NCBI GenBank assembly: GCA_964636665.1
Contig: CAZWVT010000005.1
Location: 8,404 to 72,403 of the forward strand
Reading direction: 5' to 3'
Length of the DNA stretch: 64,000 bases
Source of the DNA: JAAYLC01 sp964636665
GTDB lineage: Bacteria > Bacteroidota > Bacteroidia > Flavobacteriales > Flavobacteriaceae
The notes beneath the pieces were generated by a model. The model made no database searches. It saw only the letters and a program-made list of their open reading frames with translations, and had not been told where the DNA came from. Position numbers and translations under genes: made by a program. Shown piece by piece: positions 9,315 through 18,394 of the stretch (position 1 is its first letter; every line of letters begins with the position of its first letter).

Positions 9315-9689
9315 TCAGGCGATGTCCAATTTTAAACGCTTATATAAAATATATTTCGGCGGGCTGTTGCCGGAAAAGGTTTTGGAATAATGATTATTAA
9401 ATCCGGGTTGGTGGATTTTAAAATTCGGTAAAGACAAGGAAACAATTTCAGCAATTTCGGCTTCCGAATTTTGTTGTTTAGAAGTTGTTGTTTCGAGATT
9501 GTCTTGTTGGTAAAATTGACAAGTGAAGGATTGTACAGTCGTTCTGGATTTATTCAGTGGTTTTTGATAATCTTCTACTGTTAATCCGTAAACCGTCTCT
9601 TTGACAATGCAGGGACTTAAAGCAATTAAAGCAAAACACACCAATAATAGCTGTTTTACGCTACTGATATTTCTTGCTTTTTGATTCAT
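9315..9689 (-). CDS. Small conserved hypothetical protein with N-terminal hydrophobic segment
   Basis: A 124-residue ORF with ATG start. Residues about 12-28 form a hydrophobic helix ending in LSPCIVKET, which could be a signal anchor or a poorly matching lipobox, so export is likely. The remainder is polar and Ser/Thr/Asn-rich (PLNKSRTT, then Gln-rich), without catalytic motifs. I recall similar short proteins in other flavobacteria but cannot name a family. It sits 57 nt upstream of the DoxDA gene on the same strand. Confidence 0.6.
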   Translation of the reverse strand: MNQKARNISSVKQLLLVCFALIALSPCIVKETVYGLTVEDYQKPLNKSRTTVQSFTCQFYQQDNLETTTSKQQNSEAEIAEIVSLSLPNFKIHQPGFNNHYSKTFSGNSPPKYILYKRLKLDIA

Positions 9690-9788
9690 AAAAGGCGAAT
9701 ATAGTCCTTTTGAGACAGTGCTTAATAAGTTGTTTGAGATTTTAGCAAATCTTTAAGGGATGGAATTAATTCCGTAAGAATCTCGTAT

Positions 9789-10733
9789 TTAAAAATAGAT
9801 TAATTCCATTATCAAAACTTCATCCTTTCGCATGTTTTCTTCATCTAATTCCACAACTATTTCTCGGGTTCTTTCAATTTTGTGTGGTATTCCGGGATAG
9901 TAATAATATTCAAATAAATTATTGTCATTTATTTCAATCCTACTTGATTTGAGATGTTCCTCATATTCTTCATTGTCAAAATTTAATTTTGCAAAAAGCT
10001 GTCTCAACATTTGTTTCGTGGCATCCGGATTTATCGAGAGTTCGTGTTTCATTACGCAGGATTCGTGCGTTCTATCGACATTTTTAAAATAAATTTTAGC
10101 ATCAGCTTCCATAGGCTCTTCAGCAAAAAAATTAGGCAAATAATCTTTATAATTTAAAACTTGATTAGGGTCGAATTCATAACCTAATGGAAAGTGAATA
10201 AACAAAATTTCCTGCAATAAAATCTCTTCAATGCCTTGTTGGGATTTGTATATATCTTTAAATGACCTCATAAATTCATAAAATTCTTCAGGCAATTTTT
10301 CATCTTCAAAAGCCTTATTTAATTCGTCAAACATTTCACTTATCATTTGTGAAATTTCTTTCCAATTTAAAATCTCAACAAATTCACCATATTCTGTGGT
10401 TTTATATATTACTTCAGTCAAGTCGTATTTTGAAACAATATCCGTAAATTCTTGAGGAAGTTCGTAAGTATTAATCAAATTTACCTCATAACTCCAACTT
10501 ATGGTGTAAGAATTTTCTGTTGAATCAATGACTGTAAAATTTGCAATGTATTCCTCATAATTTTCTTCTGTCAGCTCTCCATGCTCCCATGTTTTTGCTT
10601 CTTTGGAAATTTTAAAATCATAGCTATCGCCGATTGACCAATAGGCAATAAAAGCAATTTTTGTAGTGTCTGCTTGACCAAATAAATGGGTGGAAAAAAC
10701 AAATATTCCCAGAAGACAAAAGATTTTTTTCAT
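9789..10733 (-). CDS. Hypothetical secreted protein
   Basis: A 314-residue protein with a clear signal peptide (Lys-rich start, hydrophobic core to about residue 17, then a Gln near the predicted cleavage after LFGQA). The mature part is acidic, rich in Glu, Tyr and Phe, with no recognisable enzymatic motif. I do not recognise the family. It begins 40 nt after the carboxyltransferase stop on the same strand and could be read through from the carboxylase operon, though nothing in it suggests a carboxylase role. Confidence 0.78.
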   Translation of the reverse strand: MKKIFCLLGIFVFSTHLFGQADTTKIAFIAYWSIGDSYDFKISKEAKTWEHGELTEENYEEYIANFTVIDSTENSYTISWSYEVNLINTYELPQEFTDIVSKYDLTEVIYKTTEYGEFVEILNWKEISQMISEMFDELNKAFEDEKLPEEFYEFMRSFKDIYKSQQGIEEILLQEILFIHFPLGYEFDPNQVLNYKDYLPNFFAEEPMEADAKIYFKNVDRTHESCVMKHELSINPDATKQMLRQLFAKLNFDNEEYEEHLKSSRIEINDNNLFEYYYYPGIPHKIERTREIVVELDEENMRKDEVLIMELIYF

Positions 10734-10773
10734 TTTACACAGTAGAAGTTTTTAGAACTCATTTTAATAAATT

Positions 10774-12315
10774 TTATAGTGGAATATTTCCGTGTTTTCT
10801 GTCTGGAAGAATTACTGTTTTTGTTTCAAGCATCGCAAAAGCTTTCAATAATTTTCTTCGTGTTTCTCTCGGTTGAATTACTTCATCTATAAAACCACGC
10901 TGTGCAGCAATGAATGGATTGGCAAATTTTTCGGCATATTCAGCTTCTTTTTCAGACAATTTTAATTCCGGGTTTTCGGCTTCTTCAATTTCTCTTTTAA
11001 AAATAATCTCACTTGCTCCTTTTGCTCCCATTACGGCTATTTCTGCCGTTGGCCAAGCGTAATTCATATCCGCTCCGATGTGTTTGCTGTTCATCACATC
11101 ATAAGCTCCTCCATAAGCTTTTCGGGTAATTACGGTAACTCTTGGAACAGTGGCTTCACTTAATGCATAGAGTAACTTCGCGCCGTTTAGAATAATTCCG
11201 TTCCATTCCTGATCGGAGCCCGGCAAGAATCCGGGAACATCTACCAAAACCAACAACGGGATATTAAAACTATCACAGAATCTGGTAAATCTGGCTCCTT
11301 TTTTAGAACTGTCAACATCCAAAACACCCGCAAGACTCATCGGCTGATTGGCAACAATCCCGATGCTGCGTCCACCTATTCGTGCAAATCCGACTATAAT
11401 ATTGTCTGCATAATCTTTGTGAACCTCAAAAAAACTGTCCATATCGATAATGCCTCTGATAACATCTTGCATATCATAAGGCTTCGTCGTGGAATCGGGA
11501 ACAATATCTTCTAACTCGTTGCGATATTCGTCTTGCAATTCATAAGGTAATTTTTCAGGAGTTTCTTTATTGTTTTGAGGAATGTAGCTCAACAAAGTTT
11601 TTATTTGTTCCAAGCAAACAATATCGTTTGCTGCTGTAAAATGTGTAACGCCGCTTTTTGTAGCATGTGTTTGAGCACCACCCAATTCTTCTGACGTAAT
11701 ATTTTCATTCGTAACTGTTTTTACAACATTTGGACCTGTTACAAACATATAACTCGTTCCTTCTACCATCATTGTAAAATCTGTCATTGCCGGAGAATAA
11801 ACTGCCCCGCCCGCACAAGGCCCCATAATTGCCGAAATCTGAGGAACGACACCTGAAGCCTGTACGTTGCGATAAAAAATATCAGCATAACCGCCCAGCG
11901 AACGAACACCTTCTTGAATTCGCGCACCACCGGAATCATTCAGACCGATTACAGGAGCGCCCACACGGAGGGCATGATCCATAATTTTGCAGATTTTTTC
12001 AGCATGAGTTTCAGATAATGCTCCTCCAAATACCGTAAAATCTTGCGCAAAAACATAAACCAAACGACCGTTGATTGTGCCAAATCCCGTAACCACGCCA
12101 TCGCCGAAATACACTTGCTTGTCCATTCCGAAATCAGTAGTTCGATGCGTTACGAGAATGCCCATTTCTTCAAAAGAACCTTCGTCCAACAGATATTCTA
12201 TCCGCTCCCGGGCTGTTAATTTTTTCTTTTCATGTTGCCGATCAATCCGTTTTTGTCCGCCTCCTTTTTTTGCTTCTGCCAGATACGATTGAAGTTTTTT
12301 GTTTGTATTGCCCAT
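10774..12315 (-). CDS. Acyl-CoA carboxylase carboxyltransferase subunit (propionyl/methylmalonyl-CoA type)
   Basis: It transfers CO2 from carboxybiotin to an acyl-CoA, probably propionyl-CoA giving methylmalonyl-CoA. The 513-residue chain carries both crotonase-like halves in one polypeptide, as in PccB/MmdA. Acyl-CoA and biotin-pocket segments such as GGARIQEGV, PCAGGAVYSPA, GFLPGSDQE and KAYGGAYDVM are present. This contrasts with the split AccA/AccD of fatty-acid synthesis. I use ATG 12315, since the longer frame starts with TTG at 12327. It is last of a carrier-BC-CT operon, 36 nt after the biotin carboxylase stop. Confidence 0.93.
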   Translation of the reverse strand: MGNTNKKLQSYLAEAKKGGGQKRIDRQHEKKKLTARERIEYLLDEGSFEEMGILVTHRTTDFGMDKQVYFGDGVVTGFGTINGRLVYVFAQDFTVFGGALSETHAEKICKIMDHALRVGAPVIGLNDSGGARIQEGVRSLGGYADIFYRNVQASGVVPQISAIMGPCAGGAVYSPAMTDFTMMVEGTSYMFVTGPNVVKTVTNENITSEELGGAQTHATKSGVTHFTAANDIVCLEQIKTLLSYIPQNNKETPEKLPYELQDEYRNELEDIVPDSTTKPYDMQDVIRGIIDMDSFFEVHKDYADNIIVGFARIGGRSIGIVANQPMSLAGVLDVDSSKKGARFTRFCDSFNIPLLVLVDVPGFLPGSDQEWNGIILNGAKLLYALSEATVPRVTVITRKAYGGAYDVMNSKHIGADMNYAWPTAEIAVMGAKGASEIIFKREIEEAENPELKLSEKEAEYAEKFANPFIAAQRGFIDEVIQPRETRRKLLKAFAMLETKTVILPDRKHGNIPL

Positions 12316-12351
12316 AATCAATGTCAATAATGTAATATGTATTTATAAAAT

Positions 12352-13794
12352 TTACTTCGGAATCTTTAATTTGTCCAAATTATTTAAATAGTGTTTTAAA
12401 GAAAATAAAGCTGCTACCCGTGCTTCTTCTTCGTCCAAAACTTTTCGATTGTCGTTTAAATAATATGTAGCGACAAAGTTTGTATCAAATTTCCCTTCTT
12501 GAAATGCTTGATGACGGAACACAAATTGTCCAAAATCCAAGGTGGTTTTCACTCCTTCCACCTGATAATCTGAAATTGCTTCCAATATTCGCTGAATGGC
12601 TTCGGCTCGTGTTTTTCCGTAAACAATCAGTTTGGACAACATCGGGTCATATTGAATGGGAACTTCCATTCCCTCTCTATACCCGTCGTCAACTCGAATA
12701 TTTTCACCTTTGGGAGGTTGATATTGTTTTAATATGCCCACACTCGGCATAAAATTATCGGCAGGATCTTCTGCATAAACACGGAGTTCTAATGCATGTC
12801 CTTTAATTTTCAAATCATCCTGTGAAAACGAAAGCGGTTCGCCATTGGCAATGCGAATCTGAAGTTCCACTAAATCCAAACCGGTAATTAGCTCAGTAAC
12901 CGGATGTTCAACCTGAAGTCTGGTATTCATTTCCAGAAAATAAAAATTATGGTTTTCATCCAAAAGAAATTCCACAGTTCCTGCACCAACATAATCACAA
13001 GATTTTGCGACATTCACGGCTGCTTCTCCCATCATTTTACGCTTTTCCGGAGTTAAAACTGCCGAAGGTGCTTCTTCCACTACTTTTTGATGACGCCTCT
13101 GAATGCTGCATTCCCTTTCAAACAGATGTACTACATTCCCATGATTATCGGCAAGCACCTGAATTTCAATATGTCTTGGAGAACTTACGAACTTTTCAAT
13201 GAAAACAGATCCGTCACCAAAAGCATTTTCTGCTTCACTTATCGCCCGTTTCATTTGTGGTTCGAATTCATCTTCGTTTTCCACAATCCGCATTCCTTTT
13301 CCTCCGCCACCTGCAGAAGCTTTTATTAGAATGGGAAAACCGATTTCGCCGGCAATTTTTTTAGCTTTTGAAATATCAGTAATGGCTTCATTTGTTCCGG
13401 GAATCATCGGAATATCATACGCTTTCACAGTTTCTTTTGCTGCCAATTTACTTCCCATTACACGAATGGCATGAGATTTTGGTCCGATAAATTTTAATCC
13501 GTTAGCTTCAACTTTCTCTGCAAAATCTGCATTTTCACTTAAAAAGCCATATCCCGGATGAATTGCATCTGCATTTAATTCTTTTGCAATTTCAATTATT
13601 TTATCTCCTTTTAAGTAAGATTCATTTGATGGCGCAGGACCGATACATACAGATTCGTCTGCAAACAATACATGAGGTGCATCTCTGTCAATTTCTGAAA
13701 ATACTGCAACTGTTTTTATACCCATCGCACGGGCAGTTTTCATAATTCGAAGCGCAATTTCTCCTCGATTTGCAATCAATATTTTTTTAATCAT
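12352..13794 (-). CDS. Biotin carboxylase subunit of acyl-CoA carboxylase
   Basis: ATP-dependent carboxylation of the biotin on its partner carrier protein. The N-terminal MIKKILIANRGEIALRI is the standard opening. The ATP-grasp domain has the glycine-rich KASAGGGGKGMRI loop, and the catalytic region includes FLEMNTRLQVEHPVTE. The 480-residue length fits AccC/PccA-type BC without a fused carrier domain, which is a separate gene here. ATG 13794 is chosen over an upstream TTG and overlaps the carrier stop by 8 nt, implying translational coupling. Confidence 0.95.
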   Translation of the reverse strand: MIKKILIANRGEIALRIMKTARAMGIKTVAVFSEIDRDAPHVLFADESVCIGPAPSNESYLKGDKIIEIAKELNADAIHPGYGFLSENADFAEKVEANGLKFIGPKSHAIRVMGSKLAAKETVKAYDIPMIPGTNEAITDISKAKKIAGEIGFPILIKASAGGGGKGMRIVENEDEFEPQMKRAISEAENAFGDGSVFIEKFVSSPRHIEIQVLADNHGNVVHLFERECSIQRRHQKVVEEAPSAVLTPEKRKMMGEAAVNVAKSCDYVGAGTVEFLLDENHNFYFLEMNTRLQVEHPVTELITGLDLVELQIRIANGEPLSFSQDDLKIKGHALELRVYAEDPADNFMPSVGILKQYQPPKGENIRVDDGYREGMEVPIQYDPMLSKLIVYGKTRAEAIQRILEAISDYQVEGVKTTLDFGQFVFRHQAFQEGKFDTNFVATYYLNDNRKVLDEEEARVAALFSLKHYLNNLDKLKIPK

Positions 13795-14281
13795 TGGATT
13801 CAAATTCAATTAATAACTTTCCTTTCTCAACTGTTTCGCCTTTTGTAATGGTCACGGTTTTGATTATTCCGTCTTGTGGGGAAGTAAGGGAATTTTCCAT
13901 TTTCATCGCTTCCAATACACAAAGCGGAGTTCCTTTTGCAACCTCATCGCCTTCAGCTACCAATACGTCCAAAATAATTCCCGGCATCGGTGCGGAAATA
14001 GAATTAGCCGCAACGGATGAACCAAGAGACAAGCCCAATTCCTTAATCAAAGCATCCAAAGGTCGTTCAATGGAAATCTCGTATGTTTTATTGTTAATCT
14101 GAATTTTATAGGTTCTCGATGAAAAATCCTCAGATAAAACCTGAATATTATATGATTTATTGCTGTGTATAAAATGCGCTTTTGCATTGTCTAAATAAAG
14201 TATATCGAGGGAAGCTACATCTTCGACATTTAATTCAAAATCGTGAGCATCATTAACCTGAAGTTGATACTTTTCTACCAT
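13787..14281 (-). CDS. Biotin carboxyl carrier protein of the acyl-CoA carboxylase
   Basis: A 164-residue carrier with a C-terminal biotinyl domain holding the motif EAMKM, whose Lys (about residue 127) is the biotinylation site, preceded by the usual APMPG hinge. The N-terminal 80 residues form the small domain seen in flavobacterial carriers of this operon type. I favour ATG 14281: the frame extends to 14359, but its first codon is TTG, another ATG lies at 14314, and a -7-like TAACTTTA sits at 14297-14304 just upstream of 14281. It is probably modified by the BirA encoded at 60592. Confidence 0.9.
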   Translation of the reverse strand: MVEKYQLQVNDAHDFELNVEDVASLDILYLDNAKAHFIHSNKSYNIQVLSEDFSSRTYKIQINNKTYEISIERPLDALIKELGLSLGSSVAANSISAPMPGIILDVLVAEGDEVAKGTPLCVLEAMKMENSLTSPQDGIIKTVTITKGETVEKGKLLIEFESND

Positions 14282-14386
14282 ATTATAAATTTTTGCTAAA
14301 GTTACATATTGCATCGAAAAAACAGCACTTGCTTTTAAAAAGAATGTTTCTTCAGACAAATTTGGCTCCTATTTTAAAGTAACTTT

Positions 14387-15097
14387 TTATATATCTATAA
14401 TGTGTTTAAAATCTTTTCCTGTTTGTAAATCGTAATAATCAAAAATAAATTCCCTTTTGAGTCTTTCAATTTGTGTAATGCTTTTGGTTTTAACGAAACC
14501 GCGATCCATAATTAGATTTGAATCCGGGTTTCCATCTCCGCCGGTGCGATGGAAATGCATCACATTCTTGGGAGTGATTTCATTTGATTCCAGAAAAGTT
14601 TGAAACCAATTTCTCCTCATTTGCTTGTATTCTTCAGTATATAAAGGCGAGGATGACCAAATATGTGGAACCTCATGAGGTTTATGATTTTTGTGTAGTG
14701 TGATTCCGTCCCAGACAATTTCTATTAATTCTGTTTGTTTAGACCAATTTATCACAATTGCCGTAAAAGGTTCAATTTCGGTAAAATCTTCAGAATCCAA
14801 ATAATCTTCGACTGTGGAAGTAACTAATAAATCCTTAACAATCAACCCGCGACTTTTACGATAATGAGGCTTACGCTGATGAGGTTTAAATTCGCCGTTC
14901 ATCAAATTTACCAACCTGTATAAAGAACTGGCTCCAATCCAAGTTCCTCCTGCCAAAACATCTTTTGGATACAGGAGTTCGACTCCCCTTTTCGTGTAAA
15001 TTTTAGGTAGTTTGGTCTCTCTCTCAGGAGCTTCATCTCTATTTGATGTTAGAATAAAATCTCTATTGTTATAAGGAATGAATGTTACGGTACACAT
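14387..15097 (-). CDS. NRDE (TANGO2-like) family protein
   Basis: A 236-residue protein beginning MCTVTF and containing TSNRDEAPER near residue 18, the family-defining NRDE motif following an N-terminal Cys. The Cys2 position after Met removal suggests an N-terminal nucleophile fold, but activity is not established for this family. Eukaryotic TANGO2 has been linked to haem or lipid handling. It lies 105 nt upstream of the acyl-CoA carboxylase operon on the same strand. Confidence 0.88.
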   Translation of the reverse strand: MCTVTFIPYNNRDFILTSNRDEAPERETKLPKIYTKRGVELLYPKDVLAGGTWIGASSLYRLVNLMNGEFKPHQRKPHYRKSRGLIVKDLLVTSTVEDYLDSEDFTEIEPFTAIVINWSKQTELIEIVWDGITLHKNHKPHEVPHIWSSSPLYTEEYKQMRRNWFQTFLESNEITPKNVMHFHRTGGDGNPDSNLIMDRGFVKTKSITQIERLKREFIFDYYDLQTGKDFKHIIDI

Positions 15098-15196
15098 AAT
15101 TTTTCAGTTTTTAAATTAATGGCTTTTAAAGATTTATTGAAATGCAAAAACGTATAGCAATCATTCACCAACCTTCCTTTTTCGTTGCATATTTCT

Positions 15197-15204
15197 TATC
15201 TTTG
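15197..15204 (+). promoter_or_regulatory. -7 element of the P5C dehydrogenase promoter
   Basis: TATCTTTG matches the Bacteroidetes -7 consensus TAnnTTTG, leaving a leader of about 30 nt before the ATG at 15237. The -33 element is poor (TTCC around 15174). Confidence 0.6.
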
Positions 15205-15236
15205 CTTTCTTTAAAATAAAAATACAAAATTTAATT

Positions 15237-16862
15237 ATGGGAAAAGGATTTTTTGAAGTACCTATCGCTATTAATGAACCAGTAAAAACCTATGCACCAG
15301 GTTCACAAGAACGAAAAGAAGTACTTGAAACATACAAAAAAATGTATGCAGAAAACATTGATGTACCTCTTTATATAAACGGAGAAGAAGTCAGAACCGG
15401 AGATACCGCTACGATGGTTCCACCACACGATCACAAACACGAATTGGGAAAATATCACCGCGCCTCCAAAGAGGATGTTCAACGTGCGATTGACGGTGCT
15501 TTGGAAGCTCAAAAAAAATGGGCTGCGATGCCGTGGGAACAACGTGCTGCAATTTTTCTCAGAGCCGCAGAACTTATTGCCGGTCCTTATCGTTCAAAAA
15601 TCAATGCTGCAACCATGCTTGGTCAGTCTAAGAATATTTATCAAGCAGAAATTGATTCCGCTTGTGAACTTATAGATTTTCTAAGATTTAATGTTCAGTA
15701 TATGACTGAAATATACGCAGAACAACCTGAATCGACATCTGACGCTTGGAATCGAGTTGAATACCGTCCTTTAGAAGGATTTGTTTACGCCATTACGCCA
15801 TTTAATTTTACAGCCATTGCCGGGAATTTACCTGCAAGTGCCGCTTTAATGGGCAATGTGGTTGTTTGGAAACCCAGTCATACACAAGTGTATTCCGCAA
15901 AAGTAATTATGGACGTATTCCGAGAAGCAGGAGTTCCTGCCGGTGTGATTAATATGGTGATGGGAGATGCAGTAATGATATCTGACACCCTACTTGCCCA
16001 TCCTGATTTTGCAGGTGTTCACTTTACAGGTTCAACCGGCGTTTTCCAAGGAATTTGGAAAAAAATAGGAAATAACATTCACAATTATAAAACTTATCCG
16101 CGTATTGTAGGCGAAACCGGTGGGAAAGATTTTGTTGTGGCACATCCTTCTTCCAATCCAAAACAAGTAGCCACAGCATTGTCACGAGGAGCTTTTGAGT
16201 TCCAAGGTCAAAAATGCAGTGCAGCCAGTAGAAGTTATATTCCTGAAAGCCTTTGGGAAGATGTGAAAAAACACCTTATTGATGATTTAAAATCATTTAA
16301 AATGGGGTCTCCTGAAGATATGGGCAATTTTATCACAGCAGTTATCGATGAAAAATCATTTGACAAGTTGGCTTCTTACATAGATGCCGCCAAATCTGAT
16401 GAAGGCGTTCAGATTATTGCCGGTGGAAATTACGACAAATCAAGAGGTTACTTTATAGAACCTACTGTGATTCTTACCGAAGACCCGAAATACACTACTA
16501 TGTGCACGGAATTATTCGGTCCTGTTTTGACCATCTATGTTTATAAAGATGAAGATTGGACAAACATGCTGAAACTGGTTGACGAAACAAGTGAATATGC
16601 CTTAACCGGAGCTGTTTTCAGTGAAGACCGTTATGCATTGGAAGAAGCAATCATCGCATTGAAAAATGCCGCAGGAAACTTTTATGTAAATGACAAACCC
16701 ACCGGAGCAGTTGTTGGCCAACAACCATTTGGTGGAGCACGCGCCAGTGGAACCAACGACAAAGCAGGCAGTAAAATGAACCTATACCGATGGGTGTCAC
16801 CAAGATTGATTAAAGAAACTTTTGTTTCTCCAACGGATTACCGATATCCGTTTTTGGGATAA
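15237..16862 (+). CDS. pruA: L-glutamate gamma-semialdehyde (1-pyrroline-5-carboxylate) dehydrogenase
   Basis: It oxidises glutamate-5-semialdehyde to glutamate with NAD+, the second step of proline catabolism. At 541 residues it matches the stand-alone bacterial/eukaryotic P5CDH type. The ALDH catalytic set is present: general base Glu at about 293 in VGETGGKD, nucleophile Cys at about 327 in GQKCSAASR, and the cofactor loop FTGSTGVF. Proline dehydrogenase (putA/prodh) is not in the window. It is monocistronic, with its own promoter and a strong terminator. Confidence 0.95.
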   Translation: MGKGFFEVPIAINEPVKTYAPGSQERKEVLETYKKMYAENIDVPLYINGEEVRTGDTATMVPPHDHKHELGKYHRASKEDVQRAIDGALEAQKKWAAMPWEQRAAIFLRAAELIAGPYRSKINAATMLGQSKNIYQAEIDSACELIDFLRFNVQYMTEIYAEQPESTSDAWNRVEYRPLEGFVYAITPFNFTAIAGNLPASAALMGNVVVWKPSHTQVYSAKVIMDVFREAGVPAGVINMVMGDAVMISDTLLAHPDFAGVHFTGSTGVFQGIWKKIGNNIHNYKTYPRIVGETGGKDFVVAHPSSNPKQVATALSRGAFEFQGQKCSAASRSYIPESLWEDVKKHLIDDLKSFKMGSPEDMGNFITAVIDEKSFDKLASYIDAAKSDEGVQIIAGGNYDKSRGYFIEPTVILTEDPKYTTMCTELFGPVLTIYVYKDEDWTNMLKLVDETSEYALTGAVFSEDRYALEEAIIALKNAAGNFYVNDKPTGAVVGQQPFGGARASGTNDKAGSKMNLYRWVSPRLIKETFVSPTDYRYPFLG

Positions 16863-16889
16863 TCTTTAAATATCTTTTTTAATGTGATG

Positions 16890-16929
16890 ATAAGCTTGGG
16901 AATTTTATTTTCTCAAGCTTATTTTTTTA
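16890..16929 (+). terminator. Rho-independent terminator after pruA
   Basis: A perfect 9-bp stem, ATAAGCTTG at 16890-16898 and CAAGCTTAT at 16914-16922, with a 15-nt loop, is followed by a run of seven T. Confidence 0.85.
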
Positions 16930-17030
16930 AATAAAATAGTTTGATTTTTCTTTTAATTAACTCAAAATGAAAAACTATTAAATCACATTTAAAAACTGTT
17001 TAAACAAAACTTTTTTTGGCGTGAAAATTG

Positions 17031-17038
17031 TACCTTTG
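17031..17038 (+). promoter_or_regulatory. -7 element upstream of the Cys-rich membrane peptide gene
   Basis: TACCTTTG fits TAnnTTTG and lies 17 nt before the ATG. A TTG at 17016-17018 is too close to be a standard -33. Confidence 0.5.
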
Positions 17039-17055
17039 TAGGAAAGATTTACGAT

Positions 17056-17259
17056 ATGGGAATTTTACTTGTAACTTTCGGTTTATTATTACTTGCATTT
17101 GCAGGCATTGCGATAAAAATATGGGCTAAGAAAGACGGTGAATTTGCAGGTACTTGTGCCAGTCAAAGCCCTTTTTTAAACAAAGAAGGAGCTCCATGTG
17201 GTTTTTGCGGAAAAACTCCCGACCAATTTTCAACCTGCAAGGAAGAAAGCCACTCATAA
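17056..17259 (+). CDS. Small Cys-rich single-span membrane protein (NqrM-like layout)
   Basis: A 67-residue protein with one N-terminal transmembrane helix (residues about 4-23), a short basic stretch, then a hydrophilic tail with four cysteines at 34, 48, 51 and 61, two as CGFC. The layout (helix followed by a GTC..., Cys-rich tail) resembles NqrM, a maturation factor for Na+-translocating NADH:quinone reductase, but no nqr genes are here. I treat the match as an analogy only. It heads a likely operon with the glycosyltransferase 40 nt downstream. Confidence 0.75.
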   Translation: MGILLVTFGLLLLAFAGIAIKIWAKKDGEFAGTCASQSPFLNKEGAPCGFCGKTPDQFSTCKEESHS

Positions 17260-17299
17260 CAGCTCGTTAATAAAACATTTTATCACTTTATAGTGGCTT

Positions 17300-18394
17300 A
17301 TGGCGCTACTTTATATCTTTGGTGGAGTTGTATTGATAAACTGCATCTATTATTTATATTTTTCTCGTTTTTCGTTTTTTAAAGAACTTCCTGATAAGAC
17401 TGCCGTTTCATTTCCGGTTTCTGTAATTGTATGTGCCAAAAATGAAGCAAAAACACTTCGCAAACATATCCCGTTGTGGTTAAATCAAAATTATCCCAAT
17501 TTTCAATTGGTTTTGATTAATGACGCTTCGGTAGATGATACGTTAGAATTATTTAATGAGTTTGCCAAAGAAGATTCCCGAATTAAAGTCGTTGACGTCA
17601 AAAACAATGAAAGCTTTTGGGGCAATAAAAAATACGCATTAACCCTCGGAATCAAAGCAGCCACTCACAATCATTTGATATTTACGGATGCAGATTGCGC
17701 ACCCACTTCACCACAATGGATTCAGCTGATGGCTAATAAATTTACGGATAAACATCAATTGGTTTTAGGATACGGCGGCTATTACAGACACACAAGTTTT
17801 TTAAATAAACTCATACGTTTTGAAACGCTATTGACTGCACTTCAATATTTTTCTTGTGCTTTAAACGGAAATCCTTATATGGGCGTCGGACGAAATTTGG
17901 CTTATACCACCTCTCTTTATTATGAGAATAAAGGGTTTATGAGTCATATAAAAATTCCTTCCGGCGATGATGATTTATTTGTCAATGAAGCAGCAAATTC
18001 TTCAAATACTGCAATTTGTAGTTTACCTGAAGCATTTACCTATTCCGCACCGAAATACACCTATAAAGAATGGATTCAACAAAAAAGACGACATTATACC
18101 ACTTCCAAATATTATGAGTTTAAACACAAAATTTTTCTCGGTTTTTTCTATCTATCAACGCTGCTTTTCTGGGTTTTTGCAGGAATCACATTAACTACCA
18201 TTTACTGGAAAATCGCTCTTGGAGTTATCACATTTCGTTTTGCTCTTCAATATCTTGTCTATGGGAAAGCGGCAAAACGGCTGAAAGAAAAAGATTTAAT
18301 TGCTTTAATTCCCCTCCTTGAAATGTTTTTAATCTTTGTGCAAATGCGTATTTTTATTTCCAATAAAGAGTCAAGTAAAGTAAAATGGAAGTAA
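17300..18394 (+). CDS. Glycosyltransferase family 2 membrane protein
   Basis: A 364-residue GT-A enzyme. Residues about 30-130 carry the nucleotide-sugar fold (SVIVCAKNEAKTLRKHIP, LINDASVDDT, and the metal-binding TDADCAP). A later QKRRH motif corresponds to the Q/RxxRW-type signature of processive or membrane GT2 enzymes. One N-terminal helix and two or three C-terminal helices (from about residue 278) anchor it. Donor and acceptor are unknown. Its end overlaps the sigma-factor start by 10 nt. Confidence 0.9.
   Translation: MALLYIFGGVVLINCIYYLYFSRFSFFKELPDKTAVSFPVSVIVCAKNEAKTLRKHIPLWLNQNYPNFQLVLINDASVDDTLELFNEFAKEDSRIKVVDVKNNESFWGNKKYALTLGIKAATHNHLIFTDADCAPTSPQWIQLMANKFTDKHQLVLGYGGYYRHTSFLNKLIRFETLLTALQYFSCALNGNPYMGVGRNLAYTTSLYYENKGFMSHIKIPSGDDDLFVNEAANSSNTAICSLPEAFTYSAPKYTYKEWIQQKRRHYTTSKYYEFKHKIFLGFFYLSTLLFWVFAGITLTTIYWKIALGVITFRFALQYLVYGKAAKRLKEKDLIALIPLLEMFLIFVQMRIFISNKESSKVKWK

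Noticed and set aside
17056..17259. Calling the small Cys-rich peptide NqrM outright
   Set aside because: Only the layout and Cys pattern are similar, and no nqr operon is present; kept as a description.
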